From: Fen-1298 sp050015675
GTDB taxonomy: Bacteria; Bacteroidota; Ignavibacteria; UBA10030
Direction of reading: 5' to 3'
Length of the DNA stretch: 64,000 nt
Assembly (NCBI GenBank): GCA_050015675.1
Contig: JBEKAY010000015.1
Span: 7,121-71,120, forward strand
The notes under the pieces were generated by a model. It made no database searches. It was not told the origin of the DNA and was given only the letters and a program-made list of their open reading frames with translations. The number at the start of each line of letters is the position of its first letter. The first letter of the stretch is position 1. This document shows positions 42,820 to 52,186 of the stretch, one piece after another. The translations under genes were made by a program, and so were the position numbers.

Positions 42820-44046
42820 TTATTGAATCCTGTTTTGTATAAACCGTTCCGTCATAGTTGCGCCTGGATTCGAAGTTTCGAACTGTTTGTTCACAAACTT
42901 CGAAATAGCATTATATCGTTCGATAGCATCGTTAGGAGCCATAAAGGTTGCATCGAAAATATCTGACTGCTCTTTTGGAATGCGTGCAATTCGTTCGCTG
43001 ATACGTACCAACCCAAACGGATCATATCCAGCATTGGCGGAAAAAACGGCGCCAACCTTATCGGCCTCAAATTCATATTTAATCAGTCGTGGATGTATAA
43101 CTTTGTTATAGCAGGAATCGATCATTTCCTCCAGTTCAATCTCGACCTGTGTTTTTCCAACTTCTTCCTCAAGTTCGTCGAATGCCTTATCGGCTGCAAT
43201 TTTCACGGCACGTTGACTGATTTCCTGCAATCCATGGCACCTCACTACGTGGGCAATTTCATGAGCAATGACACCTGCAAGCTCGGATTCATCATGGCAT
43301 TGTTGTATCATTCCTTTTGTGATGAAGATGTAACCACCGGGAACAGCAAACGCATTCACCTTGATATCATCCAGCACATACACTGTAAAATCTGCATTAT
43401 AGATGCTCGAATTTTCCGTAACGGCAGCACAAATGAGATTCACGTACCGATGAAGCTCACTATTCTCAAGCAACCCTCGCGCCACAATACGCGCAGCGAT
43501 GCCAACACCGATCTGCTTTTCCTGTAATGACACATCGTAGTCAGGAACATCGAGATCGAGGTCTCTCAGCTGAAGATGATCTCGGTTTTTTGATTTGTAT
43601 CGTCGAACTTCACGGTTGAACGATGCCAAATCCGAACCGACAAATCCCTTTTCAGAATAAGCGAGCAAACGATCCACATTGCCTGAATCTGTTTTTCCGT
43701 ACTTTTCCCCAAAACCCTTAATCGCCGCAGCAATACCTGCCTTCGATGCCTTTGGCGAACTCCAGACATTTTCGAGTGGAATAACAATTTTCTGCAATGG
43801 TCTCCCAACCAAATTGTTGGCGGCAAGCCATCCAATCCTGTTCATCGGAAGTTGAATCTTCACCCATGTAGATGTTCGTTCAAGAACTGTCAGCTTTGTA
43901 TTTTCCGGTAATGTAACAATGAGTCTGTAATACGAGCCGGGACCTTCCCGAACATCATTGTTCTTTCGTTTGGTATAGGTCTCCTCAGCGTTCATAAGCG
44001 AAATGACACCAATAATAAGAATGAGAAAAAGTATATTTTTTTTCAT
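42820..44046 (-). CDS. M48 family metallopeptidase with SH3 domain
   Basis: 408 residues from the ATG at 44046 (GGAG 9 bases upstream). A signal peptide ends near LMNAEE. Residues about 22-85 form an SH3b domain (NNDVREGPGSYYRLIVTLPENTKLTVLER, WVKIQLPMNRIGWLAANNL). The peptidase domain follows with VYVLDDIKVNAFAVPGGYIFITKGM, the zinc motif HEIAHVVRCHG and the third ligand in KYEFEADKVG. It is a soluble, exported BepA/LoiP-like zinc protease for envelope protein quality control. It starts 16 bp after the adenylate cyclase gene and probably shares its transcript. Confidence 0.9.
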   Translation of the reverse strand: MKKNILFLILIIGVISLMNAEETYTKRKNNDVREGPGSYYRLIVTLPENTKLTVLERTSTWVKIQLPMNRIGWLAANNLVGRPLQKIVIPLENVWSSPKASKAGIAAAIKGFGEKYGKTDSGNVDRLLAYSEKGFVGSDLASFNREVRRYKSKNRDHLQLRDLDLDVPDYDVSLQEKQIGVGIAARIVARGLLENSELHRYVNLICAAVTENSSIYNADFTVYVLDDIKVNAFAVPGGYIFITKGMIQQCHDESELAGVIAHEIAHVVRCHGLQEISQRAVKIAADKAFDELEEEVGKTQVEIELEEMIDSCYNKVIHPRLIKYEFEADKVGAVFSANAGYDPFGLVRISERIARIPKEQSDIFDATFMAPNDAIERYNAISKFVNKQFETSNPGATMTERFIQNRIQ

Positions 44047-44062
44047 AGAAATCTCCATAATT

Positions 44063-46228
44063 TTATTTTGAAGACAAGGTAAATACACCATTCCAATCTG
44101 CTGGTAATTTCCGATTTTCAAGCAACTTGCAGCGTTCTATATACGTCTTGCAAGGACCATCCTCTGGGCTTAGATTGAGCAAACTGTCGAATTGACGAAT
44201 CGCAGATTCCCATTGCTGCGAACGGTACATCTGTAATCCTTCATGGAACAAAGAGAACAATTCTATTGATTTCTCATTGAGCGACCCCTTTTCGCCTAAT
44301 AATTCGTAAATACGGACCGGATTATTTTTACCTATCACACAAATGAAATCCAATTCACGAGTTTCGATCGCGTCCTTTGCCTGTTGATAGACGCTTTGAG
44401 TGATGAGGATTTTTGTTCCGAAAAACTTATTCACTCCCTCAATTCGGGAAGCAAGATTTACCGTGTCACCGATCGCAGTATAGTCGAGCCGCTTCGTGCT
44501 TCCTATGTTTCCGACAATCATCTTTCCCGAATGCAACCCAATCCGTGTTGTGAAATGTGGCGCTTGTGCCGGTTGCTTATTGTAATGGGCTGAGAGTGCC
44601 CGCTGAATTTCCAATGCAGCAAAACATGCACGTTTTGCGTGATCCGATTTTGGGATGGGGGCTCCAAAAATAGCCATGACTGAATCGCCGATGTACTTGT
44701 CGAGCATGGCTTCCTGTTTCAGAATCAAGTCGCTAACAATGGAAAAATACTCATTTAAACAGAACACTAACTCTTTTGGCTGCATCAACTCCGCGGTGCT
44801 TGTGAAATCTTTGATGTCGGAGAAGAAAACTGTTCCCTCGACACTGTGTCCCCCCAATTCCAGCACTCCCGAATTGTCAACGATTTGCGACACGATTGTA
44901 GGATTCAAATAGCGATTGAAGGCGCGCCGTAATTCGCGTCTCTGCTTGTCTTCAGTTGCGTAGCTGAAGAAGGCTGAAAATGCGAATGTCAAAATGAGCG
45001 CAATTGATGGCGTAACTATAGGAAGCCAAAACTTTTCCTGATAAAAGAAGAGAAAAGTGAATCCGATATATAGAAGAATAACGAAAACGAACATTACAAT
45101 GGCGGTAGAAAGTTTTCGTATATGGAAGAAAATAAATGCGCTGAGGAACGAAAGGACAACAATCAGTAAGTACGTCAACCACTGTGGCGACTCATAAAGA
45201 AAGTGGTCATTGAATAGATTACTCATTATGGTAGCAAAAATTTCCATACCCGGATAAACTTCAAGAGATGTGAATGGAGTAGGTTTAAAATCGAGCAAAC
45301 CGGGGGCCGTGCCACCAATAATTACTTTCTTGCTCTTGAAAATCGATGGAGGCAAGATAGGGGACTTCCCCAACTTTAGATCTAATGCCGAATTGAAAAT
45401 GGCAGCAAAGGGATAATATTTGAATACACCATCTGTACCTCCCTTACCGTACCAATAAATGAGGAAATGTCCGTCGTTGGAGACTGGAATCGTTTTAATT
45501 ACATCGTTCATTTTGTCGAAAGGAATCTTCTTGTCAAGAAGATACTCGGCTAGACCTAAGTTAGGAATAAATCCATGGTTGAATTGATACACCAATGGAA
45601 CCCGGCGCGAGATCCCGTCTTTATCGCTTTCAAAATTAGTTACCGCAAGCATTCTGGCTGCCATTTGAAATAGAGGAATTGGAGCATTTGCTCTATTGTA
45701 CCGAGGAAGAGCAATCGGTGGAAAATTTCCACCGGTCAAATGTCTCTCTAGGATCGTGCTGCCGGTTTTATCTCCCTTTTCATGCACGGATAAATATGTT
45801 ACAAGAGTAATATTTCCACTTTTACTCATTGCTTCAGCAAATGCCGAATCAGAAACCGCACCATCGGTTTCGCGACGGTCAAAATCATTCCGGTCAAACA
45901 TCATATCAAACGAAACGCTGCTGGCTCCGGCGCTGCGCAGATAATCAAGAACAATACCGTAGAATTCTCGCGGCCATGGCCATTGAACATTGCGATCGGC
46001 AAAAGCTTCAAGGCTGTTTTGATCGATAGCAATCATAACAACATTTGTATCGGCTTCCTCTGGATGACTTGCTTGCAGGAACCGCCAATCAAGTGTCTTG
46101 AGCTCAATTCCGTCAACGAGTCCCAGAACTTGAACCAACAAAATGCATAATGCACCCACAAAACCAAGCACCAGGAATTTGAGTGTCTTGGATTTCTGAA
46201 TCCTACGTAGTAATGTAGGGGTTTCCAT
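44063..46228 (-). CDS. CHASE2-domain adenylate cyclase (class III)
   Basis: 721 residues. A first membrane helix, a periplasmic CHASE2 domain (about 45-330; EADTNVVMIAIDQNSLEAF, WPWPREFYGIVLDYL, KKVIIGGTAPG), three membrane helices (about 345-430) and a class III cyclase domain. The cyclase has metal-binding FSDIKDFTS and IGDS, adenine-selecting Lys in DKYIGDS and Asp in LDYTAIGDTVNLASRIEG with catalytic Asn and Arg. A C-terminal TPR-like segment (about 655-700) follows. It should make cAMP in response to a periplasmic signal. GGAGAG lies upstream of the ATG. No cAMP receptor is in the window. Confidence 0.92.
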   Translation of the reverse strand: METPTLLRRIQKSKTLKFLVLGFVGALCILLVQVLGLVDGIELKTLDWRFLQASHPEEADTNVVMIAIDQNSLEAFADRNVQWPWPREFYGIVLDYLRSAGASSVSFDMMFDRNDFDRRETDGAVSDSAFAEAMSKSGNITLVTYLSVHEKGDKTGSTILERHLTGGNFPPIALPRYNRANAPIPLFQMAARMLAVTNFESDKDGISRRVPLVYQFNHGFIPNLGLAEYLLDKKIPFDKMNDVIKTIPVSNDGHFLIYWYGKGGTDGVFKYYPFAAIFNSALDLKLGKSPILPPSIFKSKKVIIGGTAPGLLDFKPTPFTSLEVYPGMEIFATIMSNLFNDHFLYESPQWLTYLLIVVLSFLSAFIFFHIRKLSTAIVMFVFVILLYIGFTFLFFYQEKFWLPIVTPSIALILTFAFSAFFSYATEDKQRRELRRAFNRYLNPTIVSQIVDNSGVLELGGHSVEGTVFFSDIKDFTSTAELMQPKELVFCLNEYFSIVSDLILKQEAMLDKYIGDSVMAIFGAPIPKSDHAKRACFAALEIQRALSAHYNKQPAQAPHFTTRIGLHSGKMIVGNIGSTKRLDYTAIGDTVNLASRIEGVNKFFGTKILITQSVYQQAKDAIETRELDFICVIGKNNPVRIYELLGEKGSLNEKSIELFSLFHEGLQMYRSQQWESAIRQFDSLLNLSPEDGPCKTYIERCKLLENRKLPADWNGVFTLSSK

Positions 46229-46480
46229 GAACCATACTCTCCGAAGTTGATAAACACCATAAGGTGACAATGATGTTCATTGCCATTTTAACCTTTATTC
46301 AAGAAAGATACAATCAAAACAAAATGGGTATATTATCTCATGCCAAACATATCGAAAGCCAAATGGAAATGTGGTTTATTACTTTTGTTGAGTTAAGCAA
46401 CAAGGATGTTGCCATTTTTATCAGAGTAAGTACAAGAAACCAGAATGAGCGGGATATACCGTTCTTCAGCGAAAATGAAG

Positions 46481-48823
46481 CTACAGCAGTATATTCATTG
46501 GTGAGTTTTTTGCATAACGTAAGAGTATAGGAACAACTAAATAGAAACACAGACCGATAAAAAAGGTAGGTGTAAAACCATAAATCATCGATAGAATAAC
46601 AGCAAGAACAGAACCCAAAACAGACATTGTACCGTTCACTCCATACATCCACGGAATATATTTTTCCATGGTTCCCTGTTTTAAGAGTTGAATACATGAA
46701 GGGAAGGGAATTCCCAATAAAAATCCAAAAGGAAGAATCATAAAAAAGCATGATGCGCAACGAACAACTAAACTATATACTAAAAACTGAGTAAGTATAT
46801 ATGGGCAGAGAATAAAGAGAAGAACTCCGCCTGCCACAATCAACAAACAGACAGTGCTAATACGTTTGTTAATGTTTTCTTTGTAAAACTTCTTCCCCCA
46901 AAAACTTCCTGTCCCCATTCCAATCAATAACGAGCTTAAAAGAATTGATAAGGACATTGTGGGAGAACCAAGGAAGAGAATGAATTTTTGAAAAAGCGAA
47001 ATCTCGAGAATCATAAAACCAAGTCCGATGCAAATAAAAATAGTTAATGGAAGCGTTAATGCGCCGCGCTGTTCTTTTTTTATTTTTTCCTTGATAAATT
47101 TGAACGGTAACCAGACAACAAATAGATTGAACCCTGCAAGACCACACACCAGCCACAAATATTCATCAGGTGCCCCCTTATTCACATTGTAAAAATATGG
47201 TTTGTCATCTCTGCATGGAGAAATATCATATTTGTCATGGTCAATATATCTTTGCATTGCCTCTTTGTTTTGGATGATTGTTGATAAAAGTATGTTAACA
47301 CGAGTTTGTTTAAAATTATCTCCGCTATGCGGTAAATAAGTTACGGCGGGGAGTTCCTTGGGAATGGCCTTTATTATGTCACGCCAATGCGAAGCTTCCT
47401 CTTTTGTAAAAGAATTTTTCTTAATGACAATTGTCGGAGCATACTCTGCATCGAGCACTGCAAAATGATTTTGCATATTGTCGCTTTCAACCCCCAGTTC
47501 TTCAAAAGCAGAAACGGTAGTGACAATAAGCCGCAATAATTCCCATGTATTATGCACCGTAAAAATTAACTTGCCTTCAGGAGTCAATTTATTTAAGTAG
47601 TCCTGAATTGCTTCGACGGTAAGCAGATAGTTCTCGCTCATGGCAAACGGCTCAATGCTTTGCATCTGTTCTGTCGAAGGGAGTGCCATCACAATCAAAT
47701 CGAACTTCTCACTTGATTGTTTAATATAGTGCCGGCCTTCTTGTACAAGAACGTGAACGTTTGGGAAATCGGTATAAATACCGCCGTTAAATTCTCTATA
47801 GTCTTTTACCAGTGCAACAAAATCCGGATTAATTTCTACAGCTGTAATATTCTTCACGCTGCCGAACATTCCTATCAGTACTTCTTTCCCGCCGCCGGGC
47901 CCGATAACGAGCATATTATTTTTTTCATTTTCTTTAAAAAATAAAAACGGAATCGCGTTTGAATGCCGCAACAAGATGTCTAACAGCAATGGATTTGTTT
48001 TGGTTATGGTACCATTAAAGCGATACATCTGTGTTCCCGCTGCGCCGTCTATAAAAAGCTGCTTCACCATATCCTGGTGGCTGTACTGAACCAAATCCGA
48101 TCGCCCGTAAATGCTCCAGCGGCTGTCGATAATGTGCGGCTGGAAATTTATATTAGGATAGACGTGGTAATAATCTTTCTCGATGAAATTACCGATTGGG
48201 ACTTCCCCCAAAAATTCTTTTTTACCGTTATATGTTAACACTATGAAGGAAATAAAAAGAATTGAATAGCCGGCAATTATTTTCTTTTTACTAATCCATT
48301 CGTGTGCAAAACTTAACGCCACACTTAAAATGATTATAGCAAGAAAGAGTATACTATTAGGCGCTCCAACGACATTGATAACACCGAGAGATACAACAGA
48401 ACCCAATGCTCCACCGGATAAATCTGCAGCATATATTTTGAAACTGTTTTCTGCATACATTTTATATATCTGAGCGTACACGATTCCCGCAAAGAAAAAG
48501 GGAATGAACAGAAGGATAAAATAGAGGAGGGGAATAGTAAGAGAAAGCACGATCACCGAAATAATAAACAGCAATAATGATCCGCCTATGAAAGTTAATG
48601 TTCGAGAAATAATTTTGACTTTCTCGGCAAATTCAGAAATTCTGATTTTGTAGTAAGAAAAAATACTCCCGCTTCCCAATCCGAGCAAGGCAAGAGAAAC
48701 AATGATAAAAGCATAATCATTAACAAATATTACAGAAGAAATGCGTGTAGAAGTGATTTCAAAGCAAAGGATTACGGCAGAAAGAAGAAATACATTCAGA
48801 TAAAGAAATACGCTGCTTTTCAT
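46481..48823 (-). CDS. Spermidine-synthase-like methyltransferase domain between membrane domains
   Basis: 780 residues. N-terminal helices (about seven, residues 1-220), a soluble Rossmann domain (about 250-490) and further C-terminal helices (about seven, 510-780). The soluble domain resembles spermidine synthase: NMLVIGPGGGKEVLIGMFG, ITAVEINPDFVALVKDYREFNGGIY, VHVLVQEGRHYIKQSSEKFDLIVMALPS. The usual catalytic Asp of the aminopropyltransferase is not obvious there. Related fused proteins occur in many bacteria with unknown function. The N-terminal half resembles membrane transporters of the major-facilitator type. Whether it makes polyamines is doubtful. Confidence 0.75.
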   Translation of the reverse strand: MKSSVFLYLNVFLLSAVILCFEITSTRISSVIFVNDYAFIIVSLALLGLGSGSIFSYYKIRISEFAEKVKIISRTLTFIGGSLLLFIISVIVLSLTIPLLYFILLFIPFFFAGIVYAQIYKMYAENSFKIYAADLSGGALGSVVSLGVINVVGAPNSILFLAIIILSVALSFAHEWISKKKIIAGYSILFISFIVLTYNGKKEFLGEVPIGNFIEKDYYHVYPNINFQPHIIDSRWSIYGRSDLVQYSHQDMVKQLFIDGAAGTQMYRFNGTITKTNPLLLDILLRHSNAIPFLFFKENEKNNMLVIGPGGGKEVLIGMFGSVKNITAVEINPDFVALVKDYREFNGGIYTDFPNVHVLVQEGRHYIKQSSEKFDLIVMALPSTEQMQSIEPFAMSENYLLTVEAIQDYLNKLTPEGKLIFTVHNTWELLRLIVTTVSAFEELGVESDNMQNHFAVLDAEYAPTIVIKKNSFTKEEASHWRDIIKAIPKELPAVTYLPHSGDNFKQTRVNILLSTIIQNKEAMQRYIDHDKYDISPCRDDKPYFYNVNKGAPDEYLWLVCGLAGFNLFVVWLPFKFIKEKIKKEQRGALTLPLTIFICIGLGFMILEISLFQKFILFLGSPTMSLSILLSSLLIGMGTGSFWGKKFYKENINKRISTVCLLIVAGGVLLFILCPYILTQFLVYSLVVRCASCFFMILPFGFLLGIPFPSCIQLLKQGTMEKYIPWMYGVNGTMSVLGSVLAVILSMIYGFTPTFFIGLCFYLVVPILLRYAKNSPMNILL

Positions 48824-48859
48824 TTTTGAAGGAACAACCTTAAGCGATCTTTTAGTTTA

Positions 48860-49081
48860 AAATTAATATGCATTTCTTATTTTATTTCTAAAGTTATGTA
48901 GAGCACTATGATACTTTAAAAATACTATGTTCATATCCACCAGGTTCGATGAGGTCGGACTCATCTCTTGCATCATCCGCCTTGCCCCCAGTCGTCAAGC
49001 AGTATCTCCATCTCATACTGCCTGACTCCTGAGAGAATATAGAGAATAATACTCCCCCAAAACACCTGGTATCACTTGATA
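48860..49081 (-). ncRNA. Duplicated 3' structured element, copy 1
   Basis: Downstream of the beta-helix gene. In the minus-strand transcript two hairpins form: GATGAGTCCGACCTCATC (48948-48965) and GTCAGGCAGTAT/ATACTGCTTGAC (48994-49026). A GTATCACTTGATAT near-palindrome adjoins the stop codon. The whole block recurs at 53800-54053 after the xylanase gene; substitutions keep or wobble-pair the stems, which argues for a transcribed RNA structure. It may be a terminator or mRNA-stability element. Confidence 0.5.
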
Positions 49082-50884
49082 TTATTTCACCAGCATCATC
49101 TTCATCATTTGTGTGAAGTCGCCGCTAGTTAATTTATAGAAATAAACTCCCGAAGCAAGATTCGTTGCATTGAATTGAACTTCGTGAGTACCTGATGTTG
49201 TATAGCCATTCACGAGGGTCGCTACTTCACGACCAAGCATGTCAAAAACTTTCAAGCTGGCATTAGCTGAATGAGGTAAAGAGAAAGTAATTGTAGTGCT
49301 CGGGTTAAATGGATTTGGATAGTTCTGATTAAGAGCAAATTCTACGGGCATGGTATTAACGTTTTTAGGAGTAACACCATCTCCACATCCTCCTTGCAAT
49401 GCGCATTCAATCGCAGCATATTCCCCATCTTTCTGAGTAACCCAATATGCTTTCTTAGTTGGGAACCAGTTTAAGTCACCAACCGGAAAACCGCCTGTTC
49501 CCCCTGTTAATAAATCAGTATTACTGTAGGAAAGATCAACTGGAATTGGCCAGTCTGAATAGACATAATACTTAGTTTCATCTGTATTTACTAATCGCCA
49601 ATCAGATAAATTGTTAATGCTGTTAAGATCAACCGTTCCAACGGCGAAAGCTCTTATTGAGTCAACTACAGTAGTCATGAGATTCTGAGGATTAATAAAA
49701 GCAGGCAGTTCTTTATACCATTTGCCTTCAGTTAAATATGGATATGTTGTATTATCATCGAACATTGCCTGAGTTCTGGTATTCATTGTAATCTCTTGTG
49801 ATTGCCAAGCAACAGAACCGTTAGTGTGACGATTATTTTCTATGCTATCCAGCTTAAGAAGTTTTGGATCCCAATACACAACGTTATTGTCAACTAATAT
49901 TTTTCTGTCATGTTGTGGCATAGAAGCAGGTAATGGACGGCAATTAATAAGACCCGTAGGCAGATTATCTGCGTCTGTTTCACCGTAGTCTGCAGTCCCT
50001 AAGGTTGTGTCAAATGGTTGAACGTTGCTATTCACAAATATGTTGTTGGTAACAACCAAATTGCTCATGTATCCGAGACTTTCAAATGTGCTTCCCGCAC
50101 AGTTAATAAATGTATTATGGTTGAAGAACGCTTTTTTAAAATCGAAATTTCTGAATTTATACATACTCCCAGGAGCCATTATATGCGTTGTGTTTTCCAC
50201 CCAGATTGTATCCAGAGGATAATTAACACCATCATAGACACCACCACTCCGTCGGCAGGGTTGACCAGATAAATTCACAAAATAACAATCATTCATAAAT
50301 AAGCTTGTTCCTGCGTCATTATTAGATTCAACGATGACCCATCTTGTATGTTCATAGAGATCATTTTCAAGAACTACTCTTTTGCCTGAAGCTGCGTCAC
50401 CAAAAAATGCCCATCCCTCAGTGCCATCGGATGCACCACTAACAATACTACAATTTTTAATGGTCAAATCATTTTTCCAAGAAATTCCACCGGTATTTGA
50501 AACATAAGGCCATTCTCCAACCGGATAACCGCATATTACCGGAGGCGCAGAATTTATATTTTTATTATTTACTAAGCGTTTATTGTCTTCTCCAACAATC
50601 ACAATAGGTCTCCAAGTAGGTGTTACAATATTATTTGTCAAAGGATAGTATCCGTTCGATCTCAGCATATAAACACGTCCTGCCGGCACATTCATCGTAT
50701 CAGCAGCTATTGCATTATATAAAGTATTTGGCGCATTGGGAGTCATATCGAAATAATCCTTTATGACTGCAGTATCGCCTCTCATTCCCAATAACCAATC
50801 TGGTGGTCCGGTGAAGACCTGTGCGCTTCCGATGGCGATCACAGTAAGCATCAAAATGCACATGAGTAAGAATGTGTTTTTCAT
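49082..50884 (-). CDS. Secreted right-handed beta-helix protein with T9SS sorting domain (paralogue 1)
   Basis: 600 residues from the ATG at 50884 (GAGG upstream). A signal peptide ends at GSAQ. Residues about 40-400 have the repeats of a parallel beta-helix: AGRVYMLRSNGYYPL, NDLTIKNCSIVSG, GKRVVLENDLYEHTRWVIVE, SLFMNDCYFVNL, FFNHNTFINCAG, SNLVVTNNIFVNSNVQ. These resemble pectate-lyase-like/DUF4957 surface proteins. The C-terminus is a T9SS domain (NYPNPFNPSTTITFSL, GVYFYKLTSGDF, MMKMMLVK). A polysaccharide-binding or -cleaving role at the surface is inferred. The protein at 61919-63700 is a close paralogue. Confidence 0.85.
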   Translation of the reverse strand: MKNTFLLMCILMLTVIAIGSAQVFTGPPDWLLGMRGDTAVIKDYFDMTPNAPNTLYNAIAADTMNVPAGRVYMLRSNGYYPLTNNIVTPTWRPIVIVGEDNKRLVNNKNINSAPPVICGYPVGEWPYVSNTGGISWKNDLTIKNCSIVSGASDGTEGWAFFGDAASGKRVVLENDLYEHTRWVIVESNNDAGTSLFMNDCYFVNLSGQPCRRSGGVYDGVNYPLDTIWVENTTHIMAPGSMYKFRNFDFKKAFFNHNTFINCAGSTFESLGYMSNLVVTNNIFVNSNVQPFDTTLGTADYGETDADNLPTGLINCRPLPASMPQHDRKILVDNNVVYWDPKLLKLDSIENNRHTNGSVAWQSQEITMNTRTQAMFDDNTTYPYLTEGKWYKELPAFINPQNLMTTVVDSIRAFAVGTVDLNSINNLSDWRLVNTDETKYYVYSDWPIPVDLSYSNTDLLTGGTGGFPVGDLNWFPTKKAYWVTQKDGEYAAIECALQGGCGDGVTPKNVNTMPVEFALNQNYPNPFNPSTTITFSLPHSANASLKVFDMLGREVATLVNGYTTSGTHEVQFNATNLASGVYFYKLTSGDFTQMMKMMLVK

Positions 50885-51433
50885 GTTCCGCCTCATTAAT
50901 TGATTTGATAATAAATTGATTATCCTTCTTTATCCCTTACAGTATTATATAAAGTATACAGTACATTTTTTCAAATGTTAATTAATTTTCGTTAAATTGC
51001 AAAATAAGTCGCCCAACTGCGGAAATTCATATTGTATTACCTACAAAACTATAAAATGCCTCCGAATGATCTTCTGGATTCTATATATTTTATAATCATT
51101 TATAAATGAAGGAATGACTATATACTAATGAGAGCCATTAATAGTGAGAAATAAAAATGAGAATATACAAAGCATATTCTCTGTAGTAGGAAGTTCAACC
51201 AAACTCTTTCAATTATTGACGTGGACGAATAACGCGAACTCTATCTCCATTTGCTAGAACTTCTATAGAACGTGATGAACAATCGTGTCAAAACAGAGGT
51301 TACTTTTTATTTTCAAACCACTGTATACTTTGCTTAGATTGGAATCTATTCTGTTAGGAATCCCGGCAGACTTTGTTTAGAAGAAATCCATAACATTTGT
51401 AGAAGGAAAGATCGAACATCACGAAATAAAAAA
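50885..51433. other. Intergenic stretch, no gene seen
   Basis: These 549 AT-rich bp between the beta-helix gene and the LytTR regulator hold no credible gene. The leader just before the start codon (50885-50930) is repeated before the small gene at 53304-53462. A short open stretch ending at 51213 on the minus strand reads SIEVLANGDRVRVIRPRQ but has no start and is preceded by a stop. Confidence 0.45.
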
Positions 51434-52186
51434 TTACCAGATATTCTTTCGCAACTTCGCTGCATATGTTCGACTTACCTTCACTTTAGATTTATCCTTC
51501 AAAAAAACTACGAGCCCTCCTTCACCATCTCCTCTAAGGTGCTCGATTGAGCTTGATGCAATTATATAGGAGCGATGTACACGTAAAAACTGGTTAGAAT
51601 CTAATCTTTGTTCGAGTGTATTCATACTTAAGTTACAGAGATAAGTACCACTATTGGTGTGTAATTGGGTATAGTCTCCATTAGCTTCAATCCATAAAAT
51701 ATCAAGCAGCTGAACCGAAATAATCTTCTTTCCAACACGGACAAATATCCGTTTTGGATAATCTTCCGGCTCCTTCGATTGCTGCAATACACGCAACATC
51801 CCTTCTATCTCGTTATTGGATATTGTACTTCGGTAAATTACTTTTTGAATCGCTTCAGAAAATCTTTTCCTATCATATGGCTTGAGAAGATAATCAATTG
51901 CATTTACCTCGAACGCTTTTATCGCATAATCACCATATGCTGTTGTGAAAATGATATGAGGCATGAGATCTATATGTTCTAGAACTTCAAATCCATCCAT
52001 ACCTGGCATGCAAATATCGAGAAACACTAGATCGGGTTTGTTCTCGTTGATTGCTTTAACCGCTTGCTTACCATTTTTACACTCTCCAACTATTTTTATT
52101 TCAGGAAAATCTTGGAGATATTCTTTAATCATTTCTCGGGCAAAAAGCTCGTCATCAACTATTATTGTTGAATAATTTATCCTCAT
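51434..52186 (-). CDS. LytTR family response regulator
   Basis: 250 residues. The receiver domain has D11-D12, the phosphoacceptor D57 in LVFLDICMPGMDGFEVL, a conserved Thr in FTTAYGDYAIKAFEVNAIDYLLKPYDR and the Lys in LLKP. The LytTR DNA-binding domain (about 145-245) has RIFVRVGKKIISVQLLDILWIEANGDYTQLHT and FLRVHRSYIIASSSIEHL. Its start overlaps the stop of the kinase gene by 4 bases (ATGA), so the two are translationally coupled. Close targets would be the surrounding polysaccharide and T9SS genes; this is inference. Confidence 0.93.
   Translation of the reverse strand: MRINYSTIIVDDELFAREMIKEYLQDFPEIKIVGECKNGKQAVKAINENKPDLVFLDICMPGMDGFEVLEHIDLMPHIIFTTAYGDYAIKAFEVNAIDYLLKPYDRKRFSEAIQKVIYRSTISNNEIEGMLRVLQQSKEPEDYPKRIFVRVGKKIISVQLLDILWIEANGDYTQLHTNSGTYLCNLSMNTLEQRLDSNQFLRVHRSYIIASSSIEHLRGDGEGGLVVFLKDKSKVKVSRTYAAKLRKNIW

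Noticed and set aside
46264..46530. A plus-strand frame of 88 codons between the cyclase and the spermidine-synthase-like gene
   Set aside because: AAGGTG lies just before its start, but it overlaps the opposite gene by 50 bp and the product has no recognisable features. I could not decide it, so it is not listed.
51213..51290. Short minus-strand stretch encoding SIEVLANGDRVRVIRPRQ
   Set aside because: It has no start codon and is preceded by a stop; too short to identify as a gene remnant.
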